From JAWWPG01 sp033850885 (GTDB lineage: Bacteria > Actinomycetota > Actinomycetes > Propionibacteriales > Nocardioidaceae), in assembly GCA_033850885.1 (NCBI GenBank), contig JAWWPG010000049.1:1-36474 (forward strand): 36,474 nt of DNA. Direction: 5' to 3'. Position numbers and translations under genes: made by a program. Each line of letters opens with the position of its first letter. The first letter of the stretch is position 1. A model generated the notes under the pieces. The model was not told the origin of the DNA, searched no databases, and saw nothing but the letters and a program-made list of their open reading frames with translations. Below, piece after piece: positions 14,896 through 23,375 of the stretch.

Positions 14896-15921
14896 GTGGT
14901 TTACCTTCCTGCATCTGACCGCTACGACTCGATGACCTATCGACGCTGTGGGCGCAGTGGTCTCCAGCTTCCCGCCGTCTCCCTCGGGCTGTGGCACAAC
15001 TTCGGGGATGACAAGGACCGGGAGACTCAGCGGGCGATCCTGCTGCGAGCCTTCGACATGGGGATCACTCATATCGACCTCGCGAACAACTACGGCCCCC
15101 CGTATGGCGCAGCCGAGCAGAACTTCGGCGAGGTGCTGGCGCAGGATCTGAGTCCCTACCGGGACGAGCTGGTGCTCTCCACCAAGGCGGGTTACGACAT
15201 GTGGCCGGGGCCGTATGGCGAGTGGGGCTCGAGAAAGTACCTGCTGGCGAGCCTCGACCAGTCCCTCAGCCGGATGGGCCTGGACTATGTCGACATCTTC
15301 TACTCCCACCGCTTCGACCCTGACACACCGCTCGAGGAGACGATGGGAGCGCTGCACACGGCGGTGGAATCCGGTCGGGCGCTGTACGCCGGCATCTCGT
15401 CGTACTCCGCGGAGCGCACGGCGAAGGCCGCCGAGATCCTGCGCGGGATGGGTAGGCCGCTGCTGATCCACCAGCCGTCGTACTCGATGCTCAACCGCTG
15501 GATCGAGGGCGGACTGCTGGACATCCTGGAGGATGTGGGTGCCGGGTGCATCGCGTTCTCGCCGCTGGCCCAGGGCTTGCTCACCGACCGGTATCTCGAC
15601 GGGGTCCCGCCAGGCTCGCGGATGTCAAAGGGAAGCTCGCTGGATGAGTCCCAGCTCAGCGAACAGAACCGGGACCACATCCGGGCGCTGAACGAGCTGG
15701 CCCGACAACGCGGTCAGTCACTGGCGCAGCTGGCGCTCGCCTGGGCTCTCCGTGACCAGCGGGTGACGTCGGTGCTGGTCGGGGCCAGCAGCGTCCACCA
15801 GCTGGAGCAGAACGTCCGAGCGCTCAACCGGCTGGACTTCACGGCCGACGAGCTTGCCGAGATCGACCGATACGCCGTGGAGGGCGGCATCAACCTGTGG
15901 CAGGACAGTAGCTCGTCCTGA
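14896..15921 (+). CDS. Aldo/keto reductase, glyceraldehyde-3-phosphate reductase type
   Basis: A 341-residue NADPH-dependent TIM-barrel oxidoreductase, most like the YghZ/AKR14 branch that reduces L-glyceraldehyde 3-phosphate and other aldehydes. The N-terminal 'DRYDSMTYRRCGRSGLQLPAVSLGLWHNFG' block is diagnostic of that branch (pieces cited). The catalytic tetrad is present: D61 and Y66 (HIDLANNYG), K97 (LSTKAGYDM) and H138 (FYSHRFDPDTP). The cofactor end carries SVLVGASSVHQLEQNV. GTG at 14896 is preferred because AGGA lies 8 bases before it; an ATG at 14887 is the alternative. The small membrane-protein gene follows within ten bases. Confidence 0.92.
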   Translation: MVYLPASDRYDSMTYRRCGRSGLQLPAVSLGLWHNFGDDKDRETQRAILLRAFDMGITHIDLANNYGPPYGAAEQNFGEVLAQDLSPYRDELVLSTKAGYDMWPGPYGEWGSRKYLLASLDQSLSRMGLDYVDIFYSHRFDPDTPLEETMGALHTAVESGRALYAGISSYSAERTAKAAEILRGMGRPLLIHQPSYSMLNRWIEGGLLDILEDVGAGCIAFSPLAQGLLTDRYLDGVPPGSRMSKGSSLDESQLSEQNRDHIRALNELARQRGQSLAQLALAWALRDQRVTSVLVGASSVHQLEQNVRALNRLDFTADELAEIDRYAVEGGINLWQDSSSS

Positions 15922-15929
15922 AGTTGTGG

Positions 15930-16163
15930 ATGGCTGTCCTCTTCGACAAAGTCCTTGATGTGAGCTCCGACCGCGCAGTCGTCTCAAGGGTGCAGATCGT
16001 GCTCGGCATTGCGAGCGTTGTCTCCTACGCCTTCGGATACCCGTTGGCCATTGCTGGGGGCTACGCAGTCGGTTGGGCGCTCGTGACCCTGGGGGGTGTA
16101 CTCCTGATCGCTCTTGGAACCGTCACGGTCCGCCGGGCACATCGCGCCGGATCGAGCTCATGA
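15930..16163 (+). CDS. Small two-helix membrane protein
   Basis: A 77-residue hypothetical protein with two transmembrane stretches (about residues 20-38, VQIVLGIASVVSYAFGYPLA, and about 42-62, AVGWALVTLGGVLLIALGTVTV) and a basic C-terminal tail. It lies eight bases after the aldo/keto reductase stop, so it may be co-transcribed. The ATG at 15930 is used; a TTG two codons earlier is possible. The ribosome site is weak. No family recognised. Confidence 0.55.
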   Translation: MAVLFDKVLDVSSDRAVVSRVQIVLGIASVVSYAFGYPLAIAGGYAVGWALVTLGGVLLIALGTVTVRRAHRAGSSS

Positions 16164-16221
16164 GCCGACACGGCAGATGTCGACCTGCTGCGTCGTGCAC
16201 CCGTCATTGCCGTGGTGGGCG

Positions 16222-17169
16222 TCAATGCACAACGGCGTCGACCGCAACCGCGACGAAAAGCAGCGACAGATACAGGTTCGAGGCATGAAACAGCCGCATC
16301 GGCTTCAGCGTGGAGAGGGTGTCGCTGATCCTCGACCGACGCCGCAGGAGATGCGCTTCGACGAGAAACGCCCCGCCGAGGGCGACGGCAGCACAGGGGT
16401 AGAGCCAGCCGGTGTCTGCGACCGGCCACAGCAGCAACGAGACGGCCACCATCACGTATGAGTACGCCAGGATCTGCCGTGTGACCGTGCGGATCGGCGC
16501 CACGGAAGGCAACATGGGCACATCCGCAGCTGCGTAGTCGTCACGGTAACGGATCGCCAGGGACCAGAAATGTGGCGGCGTCCAGAAGAAGACCACCAGG
16601 AACAGCACCACGGGCACCCATGACAGCTCGCCACGCACCGCGGTCCAGCCGATCAGGGCCGGGAAGCATCCGGCGGCCCCTCCCCAGACGATGTTCTGGC
16701 TCGTACGTCGTTTGAGCACCAACGTGTAACCCACGACGTAGAAGACGTTCGCGCTGAGCGCGAGCCACGCCGAGAGCCAGTTGACCGTGATCCCCAGCTC
16801 GAGCGTTGAGACGACACCGAGGACGAGACCGAAGACGAGTGCAGCTTGCCGGGACACCAGGTGGCGCGGCAGGGGACGTCGACGGGTACGCCGCATCCGC
16901 TGGTCGATGTCCGCGTCGATCACGCAGTTCAACGCGTTTGCGCTGCCGGCGGACAGCGTTCCCCCGAGCATCGTCGCCACCACAGGCCAGAGGGCGGGGA
17001 CACCTCCTGCAGCCAGGAACATCACAGGAACCGTTGTCAGGAGGAGCAGCTCGATGATGCGCAGCTTCATCAGGCCGAGGTAGGACGCGACGAGGTCACG
17101 TGCCGTGGCGGGCGACAATCTGACGGTGAGGACCGCGGCACCTGCGGGACGCCAGGGGGCCTCGGCCAT
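16222..17169 (-). CDS. ctaB: Heme O synthase (protoheme IX farnesyltransferase)
   Basis: Integral membrane UbiA-family prenyltransferase that converts heme B to heme O, the first step to heme A for cytochrome oxidase. The 315 residues contain about nine helices. The first Asp-rich motif is NCVIDADIDQRMRRT, followed by RRPLP (N81, D85, D89); the second is YRDDYAAADVPMLP. The start ATG at 17169 overlaps the stop of the TlpA gene (TGATG), so sco1-tlpA-ctaB are coupled. An upstream in-frame extension to 17238 is rejected. It is the last gene of the three-gene assembly operon. Confidence 0.94.
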   Translation of the reverse strand: MAEAPWRPAGAAVLTVRLSPATARDLVASYLGLMKLRIIELLLLTTVPVMFLAAGGVPALWPVVATMLGGTLSAGSANALNCVIDADIDQRMRRTRRRPLPRHLVSRQAALVFGLVLGVVSTLELGITVNWLSAWLALSANVFYVVGYTLVLKRRTSQNIVWGGAAGCFPALIGWTAVRGELSWVPVVLFLVVFFWTPPHFWSLAIRYRDDYAAADVPMLPSVAPIRTVTRQILAYSYVMVAVSLLLWPVADTGWLYPCAAVALGGAFLVEAHLLRRRSRISDTLSTLKPMRLFHASNLYLSLLFVAVAVDAVVH

Positions 17170-17777
17170 CACGAGGTTGCCTTGACTCGGGAGAGCACCG
17201 ATGTCAGCGCCTGCGAAGTGAGCGGCCCCACGACCCAAGCCGCGACTGCCCCGTCACGATCGATGACCAAACTGCTGGGGATCGCATTGTGTGGCAGCAT
17301 CGGCAGCTGCGCCAAGAGCCGGCTGTCGCTGTCGACGAGCGAGGGATACGACGCGCCGAGCGACGACGAGAACGCGCGGGCAGACGAGGACCTGTCTCTT
17401 TCGTCAACGCCTACGACGAGCAGGTCTGACCCGCCTTCGGTGGCGGCCGCTTTGGCCAGGGTCGGCATCTCCTGTCGGCAGGGTGCGCACCAGGACGCCC
17501 ACACGTTGACCAGGATGATCGGGCCGCCGAGGTGGTTCGCCAGGGTGAACCGCTTACCGGACAACGTGGTGCCGGTCAGGTCGGGGGCCGACCGGCGCTG
17601 GGCGCGTGGTATCACGTGGGGTCCGATGCGGTCGGGCTGTCTCCCTCCCGGAACCGCCGCCTCGACGCTGCAGCCGAGGAGAGCGCCGAGGACGAGCGCC
17701 GAGACGAGTACCCAGATCGGTCGGTGGCGGGCGATGCGAACCGAGAGCGGTGCGCGCAGCTCGTGGCGAGCTCTCAC
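17169..17777 (-). CDS. TlpA-like thiol-disulfide oxidoreductase lipoprotein
   Basis: A 202-residue protein. The signal region ends in a lipobox (GALLGC, Cys36), so it should be anchored outside the membrane. The thioredoxin fold carries the active site WASWCAPC (C97, C100) and the cis-Pro loop (NAIPSSLVID). In oxidase clusters such proteins reduce the Cys of Sco1 or subunit II before copper loading. The GTG at 17777 overlaps the Sco1 stop (GTGA), giving tight coupling. The 19-codon extension upstream is inside the Sco1 gene and is rejected. Confidence 0.88.
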   Translation of the reverse strand: MRARHELRAPLSVRIARHRPIWVLVSALVLGALLGCSVEAAVPGGRQPDRIGPHVIPRAQRRSAPDLTGTTLSGKRFTLANHLGGPIILVNVWASWCAPCRQEMPTLAKAAATEGGSDLLVVGVDERDRSSSARAFSSSLGASYPSLVDSDSRLLAQLPMLPHNAIPSSLVIDRDGAVAAWVVGPLTSQALTSVLSRVKATS

Positions 17778-18541
17778 GGCGCGCCAACATCGAGTAGCCA
17801 ACGCAGAACTTTGACAACCTGCCCTGCGGACCAACCGCCGGGGGAGGGGTTTGTGACGTTCCGGTGGCCCAACGCGTCCATGAAGGCGTAGATGCGTGCC
17901 GGAATGTCAGCGGTTCCTGGCACCGTACCGGGTCCGTCTATCTCGAAACGGAAGTGCTCGTGCGCATCGATGAAGATCAGGTCGTCGGAGTGCTGAATGT
18001 CGAAGGTCAGGGGCCGACCGGTGAGCCAGTCGTGCGGATAGGGCGGAGAGACCGAGACGGTGTGCCGCCAGACTCCGAGCGTGTCCCACAACTGGCGGAC
18101 ATCAGCAGCCGAGCCGGTCAGCAGCTCCCAGTTGGGGAGTCGGCCGAACAGCTTCTGGTACCCCGCAAGGTGACGGGTGTCATCGCGCCGGGGGTCGATC
18201 GTGATGCTCAGGAACTCGACCTTGCTTCCCAAACCCGCCCGGTCCACGGTGCGTGCCGCCTGCAGCATGCTCGCGGTTCCGATGGCACAGGTCTCCTGGC
18301 AGAGGGTCAGCAGGTCTGAGACGACCACGAGCCTTCCCTTGAAAGATCCCAAAGTCACATGTTGTCCGGCCGAGTTGATGAGCGGCAGCTGTGAAAGCGC
18401 GGTCGGCACACGAGCGTCGAGCTCCGTTCCGACCAGCGCGGGCGGTGTGGCACTGGTGGTGGTGGGCGCTTGTTTGCTACACGAAACCAGAAGCAGGAGG
18501 CAGCCGAAGGTCGCAACCAGACCAACGATGTTCCTGGCCAT
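17774..18541 (-). CDS. SCO1/SenC copper chaperone for oxidase CuA site
   Basis: A 255-residue exported lipoprotein (hydrophobic start, lipobox LLVSC with Cys21) with a thioredoxin-like SCO domain. The copper ligands are visible: CxxxC as C81-QET-C85 and the distal His in QHSDDLIFID (H184). The usual CPxxC proline is replaced by Gln. Role: deliver copper to CuA of subunit II. The ATG at 18541 is chosen because it begins the signal peptide; the same frame is open back to 19252 opposite ctaG, but that part is not coding. It is divergent from ctaG, 36 bases apart. Confidence 0.9.
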   Translation of the reverse strand: MARNIVGLVATFGCLLLLVSCSKQAPTTTSATPPALVGTELDARVPTALSQLPLINSAGQHVTLGSFKGRLVVVSDLLTLCQETCAIGTASMLQAARTVDRAGLGSKVEFLSITIDPRRDDTRHLAGYQKLFGRLPNWELLTGSAADVRQLWDTLGVWRHTVSVSPPYPHDWLTGRPLTFDIQHSDDLIFIDAHEHFRFEIDGPGTVPGTADIPARIYAFMDALGHRNVTNPSPGGWSAGQVVKVLRWLLDVGAP

Positions 18542-18577
18542 GTCGCTTGCGCTACAAGGCGCGTAGTGTTCTGAACC

Positions 18578-19468
18578 GTGAGGATGGCGGGAACTCTTCT
18601 GAGCGGCTGGGTGTGGAGCCCGCTCCCCGTGATCGCTCTGCTGGCATTGGTCGTTGCGTACGTCATGGCAACGGTGCGCGTCGACCATCTCCAGCCGATG
18701 CGGCCATGGCCCCGTACGCATACCGCCTGTTTCTTGGCTGGAGTGGCCACGATGTGGTTGGCGATCCTGGGGCCACCTGGAGCCTTCGACGACGTCTTCT
18801 TCTACGCTCACATGACGCAGCACATCCTGCTGACGATGGTAGCCGCTCCGTTGCTCGTTCTCAGTGACCCGTTGTTGCTCAGCCTGCGTACGGCGTCGCG
18901 CACCTTCCGCAAGCGCTGGCTCAACCCGGTGTTCCGTAGCAGGACGGCGGAGGTCCTCACGCATCCACTCGTCGGCTGGCTTTTCTTCACCGGCGTGATG
19001 GCGGGCAGCCATATTCCCGCCATCTACGACTTCGCCCTGAACCATCCCTTCGTTCACGACTTCGTGGAGCATCCGCTTTACGTCGCAAGCGCGCTCGTCT
19101 ACTTCTACCCTCTCCTCGCCCCGACCCCGGTCCGACGGAACATGTCCCACGGTCTCCGAGCTCTGTCCGTGTTCACGATGATGGTCCCCATGGCCTTTCT
19201 CGGCTTCTTCATCTATGCGGCGCCTCATCTGCAGTACCCGTTCTATGCCCACGTTGCGCGCCCGTTCGGCCCCGGCCCGTTGCAGGACCAGCAGCTCAGT
19301 GGAGCTCTGATGTGGTCATCGGCCATGATCTTGGGTGCCGTCTGGTTCTGTGTCGTCGGCCTGCGCTGGCTGCAGGCCGAGGAGCGGCGCTCACACCGGG
19401 TGGACCGAGCCGTGGCTCGATCGATCGCTGCCGCCCACGAGCCACCTCGAGGTGGTCGCGCGACATGA
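18578..19468 (+). CDS. ctaG: Cytochrome c oxidase assembly factor CtaG (caa3 type)
   Basis: A 296-residue polytopic membrane protein with about seven helices, of the bacillus/actinobacterial Caa3_CtaG family (not the Cox11-type CtaG). Characteristic parts are the WSP...P start, 'FYAHMTQHILLTMVAAPLLVLSDP' with paired His residues in a helix, a His-rich extracytoplasmic patch (SHIPAIYDFALNHPFVHDFVEH) and 'QLSGALMWSSAMI'. The His/Met residues are thought to help place copper in the CuB site. Start: GTG at 18578 or the ATG two codons later. Its stop overlaps the start of the next gene (ATGA). Confidence 0.9.
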   Translation: MRMAGTLLSGWVWSPLPVIALLALVVAYVMATVRVDHLQPMRPWPRTHTACFLAGVATMWLAILGPPGAFDDVFFYAHMTQHILLTMVAAPLLVLSDPLLLSLRTASRTFRKRWLNPVFRSRTAEVLTHPLVGWLFFTGVMAGSHIPAIYDFALNHPFVHDFVEHPLYVASALVYFYPLLAPTPVRRNMSHGLRALSVFTMMVPMAFLGFFIYAAPHLQYPFYAHVARPFGPGPLQDQQLSGALMWSSAMILGAVWFCVVGLRWLQAEERRSHRVDRAVARSIAAAHEPPRGGRAT

Positions 19469-19821
19469 CCTCCGATCGACGCGTGAACGCCTTCTCGCTG
19501 GGGGGGTTGCGGTTCCACCTGCCCCTGCTGATCGGCGTGGCCGTCTGTGCCTATGCCGGGTGGTTCGAGCTGTCCCGAGCTCGGGCGGGACACACGATTG
19601 CCTGGGTATACGCGTTCGAGTGGCCGGGATTCGCGATCGTCGGGATCTTCATCTGGTGGCGGACGATCACGAACGCCCCCGACTCCCGACCCGACGGGGC
19701 AGCCTCGGTTGCCCCCGACCACGACATGGCCGCGGACGACCCGGAGCTGGCGGCCTGGCAGCAGTACCTGGCCGAGGTGCAGCGCCGTGAGCGGTCGCAC
19801 GAGACTGATGCCGCCGAGTGA
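19465..19821 (+). CDS. Small membrane protein coupled to ctaG
   Basis: A 118-residue protein whose ATG overlaps the ctaG stop (ATGA). Two transmembrane helices (about 17-37, HLPLLIGVAVCAYAGWFEL; and about 47-70, ending IVGIFIWWRT) carry a 'W(F/Q)ELxRA...YAFEWPxFAxxxxxxWWR' pattern seen in small actinobacterial membrane proteins. A charged tail follows. It could be an accessory subunit or a CtaF-like substitute for subunit IV, but that is inference from position. No established function. It meets subunit III tail to tail. Confidence 0.75.
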   Translation: MTSDRRVNAFSLGGLRFHLPLLIGVAVCAYAGWFELSRARAGHTIAWVYAFEWPGFAIVGIFIWWRTITNAPDSRPDGAASVAPDHDMAADDPELAAWQQYLAEVQRRERSHETDAAE

Positions 19822-19853
19822 CGCCCCCCGCAGCCTGCTCCGTCGAGCTCGGC

Positions 19854-20471
19854 TCATCCGGTGACCCCGTTGGCCATCGTGATGGTCAAGGCTCCGATGG
19901 CCGAAGCGACACACACCCAAGCCCACCACACACCGACGATGCGTATCGACCACATCTGCGGACCTTCGGTGAGCCCCCGACGTACCCGGTTGGCGGCGCC
20001 GATCCCGACGAACACCGTGATGAGCAGATGGAAGACATTCCCAGCCGCTATGACGAAGACGGCAGACGAGTAGGCGTTGTCTTGGATCTTGAACGGCAGG
20101 TTTGCCAACTGCAGGATGTTGAGCACCAGCGCCACGACCATCATGAGCACACCGAGGCTGGCGCTTCCCACGAAGCTCGAGCGCAGGGACCGTGCAGCCC
20201 CACCTAGTCCCCAGCGGTAGGCAGCGAAGCCTGCGACCATGCAGACTGTGACGATCCATGGCCACCAGAGCGACGCGGTGGCCGACTTCGGCGGATGAAA
20301 CTCGCCTTCGGTGTTCACCCCGCGCAGGTACAGGTATGTGAAGGACATGGCAACGACGAACGACGCGTCCGCGACGATCAGAAGGAGAGCTCCTGTCATC
20401 CAGCGCCGACCGAGGTCCTCGGCGGTGTCGAGCGGATGCGCACCCTGATGGAGCGTGGACTCCATGGTCAT
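19854..20471 (-). CDS. ctaE: Cytochrome c oxidase subunit III
   Basis: A 205-residue, five-helix membrane protein of the short bacterial COX3 form. Family patterns include the N-terminal 'RRWMTGALLLIVADASFVVAMSFTYLYLR' helix, the 'GSASLGVLMMVVALVLNILQ' helix, the His-containing 'GNVFHLLITVFVGI' and the C-terminal 'VGVWWAWVCVASAIG'. It stabilises proton entry to the D pathway of subunit I. Its ATG overlaps the ctaD stop (ATGA), so it is coupled to subunit I. It is the last gene of the oxidase operon. Confidence 0.9.
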   Translation of the reverse strand: MTMESTLHQGAHPLDTAEDLGRRWMTGALLLIVADASFVVAMSFTYLYLRGVNTEGEFHPPKSATASLWWPWIVTVCMVAGFAAYRWGLGGAARSLRSSFVGSASLGVLMMVVALVLNILQLANLPFKIQDNAYSSAVFVIAAGNVFHLLITVFVGIGAANRVRRGLTEGPQMWSIRIVGVWWAWVCVASAIGALTITMANGVTG

Positions 20472-22474
20472 GTCGTTCCCCGATCCGCGCTCGAGCTGCT
20501 GGAGCGGGTGACCTCCTCGCCGACCGCATCACCATGGAGTCCGGTGCCTGAGTCGACGTTTGCCCCCACCGGCACTGGCTCCGGCTCCGGTTGAGCAACC
20601 ACCGGCTTGCCGTACCCGTAGGCGTCCTCCGTCACAACCGGCATCACGGGGAAGTTCTCCAGTGGTATCGGGTTCGGCACCGTCCACTCCAAGGTCTTGG
20701 CTCCCCACGGATTCATCGGTGCCAGCTCACCTTGGCGCCACGAGCTCACCACGGCGTACAGGAGCACGAGCATCCCAACGCCGATCACATATGCACCCAT
20801 CGTGGAGATGAAGTTCCCTGTTGCGAACACGCTGTCGTAGTGCACAACCCGTCGCGGCTGACCTTCCATCCCGACCATGAACATGCCAAGGAACGTGACG
20901 TTGAAACCGATCTGGACGAGCCAGAACGAGACGAACCCGAGTGTCTTGTCCAGCATGCGTCCGGTCATCTTCGGGAACCAGTAGGCCAAGGCGCCGATCG
21001 CACCCGTCAGGCCGGCGCCCATCAGGGTGTAGTGGAAGTGGGCCGTGACGAACATCGACCCGTGAAGCGCGTAGTCGAGCGGGACGTCTGACAGGTAAAT
21101 TCCGGTGACGCCACCGATGATGAAGTTCCACAACATCGCGTACGTCGACATCATCGGCAGCGTCGTCCAGATTCGACCGCGCCAGATGGTCCCCACGATG
21201 ACGAGGAACAGCCCACCGGTGGGAATCGAGATCAGCTCCGTCGTGAGCATGAACGACCCGTTGAGAGCAGTAGCCCAGCCCGACGTGAACATGTGGTGCG
21301 CCCACACCATGACGCTCAACCCAACGATTCCGGCGATGGAGAGTACCGCGGCGTTGAAGCTGAACAGCGGCTTTCGGGCGAACACCGCCGTCAGCTCCAT
21401 GAGAGCTGCGATCGCGGGCAGGACGATGACGTAGACCTCGGGGTGCCCCATGAGCCAGAACAGGTTCTGGTACAGCCATGGCTGGCCGCCACCGGAAGCG
21501 ACATAGAAAGTACCCCCGAGCCCACGGTCGACGCCTAGCAGGACTTCGGCCGTCATGAACATCGGGAACGCGGGAATGGCGAGTGCGACGCTCGCGACCA
21601 CTCCGTAGACGAAGATCGGGATGCGGTTCCAGGTCATACCTCGGGCGCGCATCGACAGCACCGTGGTCGTGATATTCATGCCTGAGACCGCGGTAGAGAT
21701 CGCGAAGAGGATGATGGCCATCAGATAGGCGTCCACGCCGCCGGGACCCTGGTCCGCCAACGGGGTGTACCCCGTCCATCCGGTGGGAATCCCCCCCATG
21801 AATGCGGCCGAGTACAAGACCGGCAGCATGGCAACCAGCAGCCAGAGACTGAGCGCATTCAGACGGGGAAAAGCCATGTCCCTGGCACCGATCATGATCG
21901 GGACGATGAAGTTTCCGAACGGACCGGTCACCATGATGATGGTCGCCAGGATCATCGTCAGGCCGTGCAGGCCGACCAGCGAGTTGTACGTCTGGGGACC
22001 CAGGAAGCCGGAGTTGGACGTGATGAGGTTGGTCCGGATGAGCATCGCCATCGTGCCACCAACGCCGAGCATGGTCATTGTCAGCACCAGGTACTGGATG
22101 CCGACGACCTTGTGGTCGGTCGTGAAGCGGAAGTATCGCCCCACGCCTTGGTCCTTGCCGGCCAGGAACATCTCGTCCGCGTGCGTGATGTCGTTTCCAA
22201 GCACCCAACGGAGCGGGCCGGCGAAGGCGCCAAGGCCTGCCATGAAGCCAATGGCCCAACCCGCCATCGTGATGATGTGAACCTGGCTCGCCACCTGGAC
22301 GCCACTTGGCGCCTCGTCCGGGTTCGCCGAGATCATCGACGTCGCTACCCAATGCCCGATGAAAGCGAAGACGATGCCAGCGAGGATGCCGGTGCCCATG
22401 TTGAGCCGGCGCATCAGGCCGCCAGCGGGAGGTTGAGCCGCGCGCTGTGTCTCGGCGGTGTCGACTGTGCTCAT
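20468..22474 (-). CDS. ctaD: Cytochrome c oxidase subunit I (heme-copper oxidase, A1-like)
   Basis: A 668-residue catalytic subunit that reduces O2 and pumps protons. All cofactor ligands are seen: low-spin heme H170 (LHGLTM) and H481, high-spin heme H479 (TAHFHY), CuB H344/H393/H394, and the cross-linked Tyr348 in GHPEVY. D-channel residues D199 (DMAFPR) and E346 are present, placing it in the A1-like type. Two extra N-terminal helices (about 24-48 and 62-88) precede the standard 12. Odd: the K-channel lysine (K354 in Paracoccus numbering, 28 residues after the second CuB His of the HH pair) is Leu422, in PTGGL instead of PTGIK. The usual Ser (S291) is Met359, while acidic E360 and E413 appear in the same helices. 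The C-terminal tail is hydrophilic, Pro/Glu and Ser rich. No fused subunit III or cytochrome c domain. Confidence 0.93.
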   Translation of the reverse strand: MSTVDTAETQRAAQPPAGGLMRRLNMGTGILAGIVFAFIGHWVATSMISANPDEAPSGVQVASQVHIITMAGWAIGFMAGLGAFAGPLRWVLGNDITHADEMFLAGKDQGVGRYFRFTTDHKVVGIQYLVLTMTMLGVGGTMAMLIRTNLITSNSGFLGPQTYNSLVGLHGLTMILATIIMVTGPFGNFIVPIMIGARDMAFPRLNALSLWLLVAMLPVLYSAAFMGGIPTGWTGYTPLADQGPGGVDAYLMAIILFAISTAVSGMNITTTVLSMRARGMTWNRIPIFVYGVVASVALAIPAFPMFMTAEVLLGVDRGLGGTFYVASGGGQPWLYQNLFWLMGHPEVYVIVLPAIAALMELTAVFARKPLFSFNAAVLSIAGIVGLSVMVWAHHMFTSGWATALNGSFMLTTELISIPTGGLFLVIVGTIWRGRIWTTLPMMSTYAMLWNFIIGGVTGIYLSDVPLDYALHGSMFVTAHFHYTLMGAGLTGAIGALAYWFPKMTGRMLDKTLGFVSFWLVQIGFNVTFLGMFMVGMEGQPRRVVHYDSVFATGNFISTMGAYVIGVGMLVLLYAVVSSWRQGELAPMNPWGAKTLEWTVPNPIPLENFPVMPVVTEDAYGYGKPVVAQPEPEPVPVGANVDSGTGLHGDAVGEEVTRSSSSSADRGTT

Positions 22475-22532
22475 ATGACCCTCATCGAGTTCATCGGTGG
22501 CTCCTTCGGAAGCGAGATCTGGCCTCGGACGC

Positions 22533-23327
22533 TCACTTGGATCTCGTCTGGTTTGCCTTCAGCCAGGCTGTGAACTGCGGCTGCTTGACGACGTGCGCAG
22601 TTGTCTCCATGTCTGCGTGCAGCAGGCCGCAGAGCTCGGCACATCGAACGTCGTACACGCCGATCCGGTTCGGGTACGTCTGTGTCGTCGTGGTCTCGCC
22701 GGGATTGGCGTCGACCTTGATGCCCATCTGAACGACCCAGAAGGAATGGATGACGTCGTCGGACGTCACCTTGAAGACGACAGCCCGGTTCACCGGGAGG
22801 TACAGCTGGTCGGTCTGGACGTCAGCCTGTGGGTAGGTGAACGTCCACACCCACTGCTCGCCCGTGACATCCACCACCAGTGGGTTGCGGGCCTGGGCGG
22901 GTGCGATGCGGGGGTTCTCACTCGGCGATGACGCCACCTGGAGGGCGGCAAGCCCCAAGATCAGGATGAACAGGCACAGCGCCGACGAACCACCGATCCA
23001 CAGCGCCACTGCTCCACGGTTGCCGCGGATCGGCGCTCCGTCCTCATCGGCAGGGGTCCAGTCACCATTGCGGCGCCAGCGCACCAGACTGTAGAGCGCG
23101 ATCGCCCAGACCAGCGCCGCCACGGGTGACGCTGCGACCGACAAGATGGTAAAAGTCCGCTCCACAGCGGTCATCGTGTTCGAGGCCTGGACGCCCATCA
23201 AGGCGTCTGGCACGGTCATCGAGAAGATGACGAGGAGAACTGTCAGGACCGCCCAGAGGATGAACACCTCACGGGTTTCGCGCCGTGACCACAATCGCGT
23301 GCGTTCAGGCGGCCCCGACGTAGTCAC
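22533..23327 (-). CDS. ctaC: Cytochrome c oxidase subunit II (CuA)
   Basis: A 264-residue protein. Three hydrophobic helices (about 20-44, 58-83, 106-131) are followed by the extracytoplasmic cupredoxin domain, so there is one helix more than the usual two. The electron-entry Trp stretch GEQWVWTFTYP is present. The CuA centre is complete: H194, C229, E231, C233, H237, M240 (IHSF and CAELCGLLHADM). It therefore takes electrons from cytochrome c or another donor. The GTG at 23327 is chosen for the AAGGAGG site six bases before it; a start at 23372 is rejected. It lies between the cupredoxin gene and ctaD in one operon. Confidence 0.93.
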   Translation of the reverse strand: MTTSGPPERTRLWSRRETREVFILWAVLTVLLVIFSMTVPDALMGVQASNTMTAVERTFTILSVAASPVAALVWAIALYSLVRWRRNGDWTPADEDGAPIRGNRGAVALWIGGSSALCLFILILGLAALQVASSPSENPRIAPAQARNPLVVDVTGEQWVWTFTYPQADVQTDQLYLPVNRAVVFKVTSDDVIHSFWVVQMGIKVDANPGETTTTQTYPNRIGVYDVRCAELCGLLHADMETTAHVVKQPQFTAWLKANQTRSK

Positions 23328-23375
23328 AAGCCCCTCCTTCCGGCACCATGGCACCGAAGACGGGACGATCACCGA

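Noticed and set aside
18542..19252. N-terminal extension of the Sco1 frame
   Set aside because: It lies opposite ctaG; the lipoprotein signal starts at 18541.
20727..22352. 541-codon minus-strand frame inside ctaD
   Set aside because: It is a shifted frame of the subunit I gene with Arg/His/Gly-rich translation and no family.
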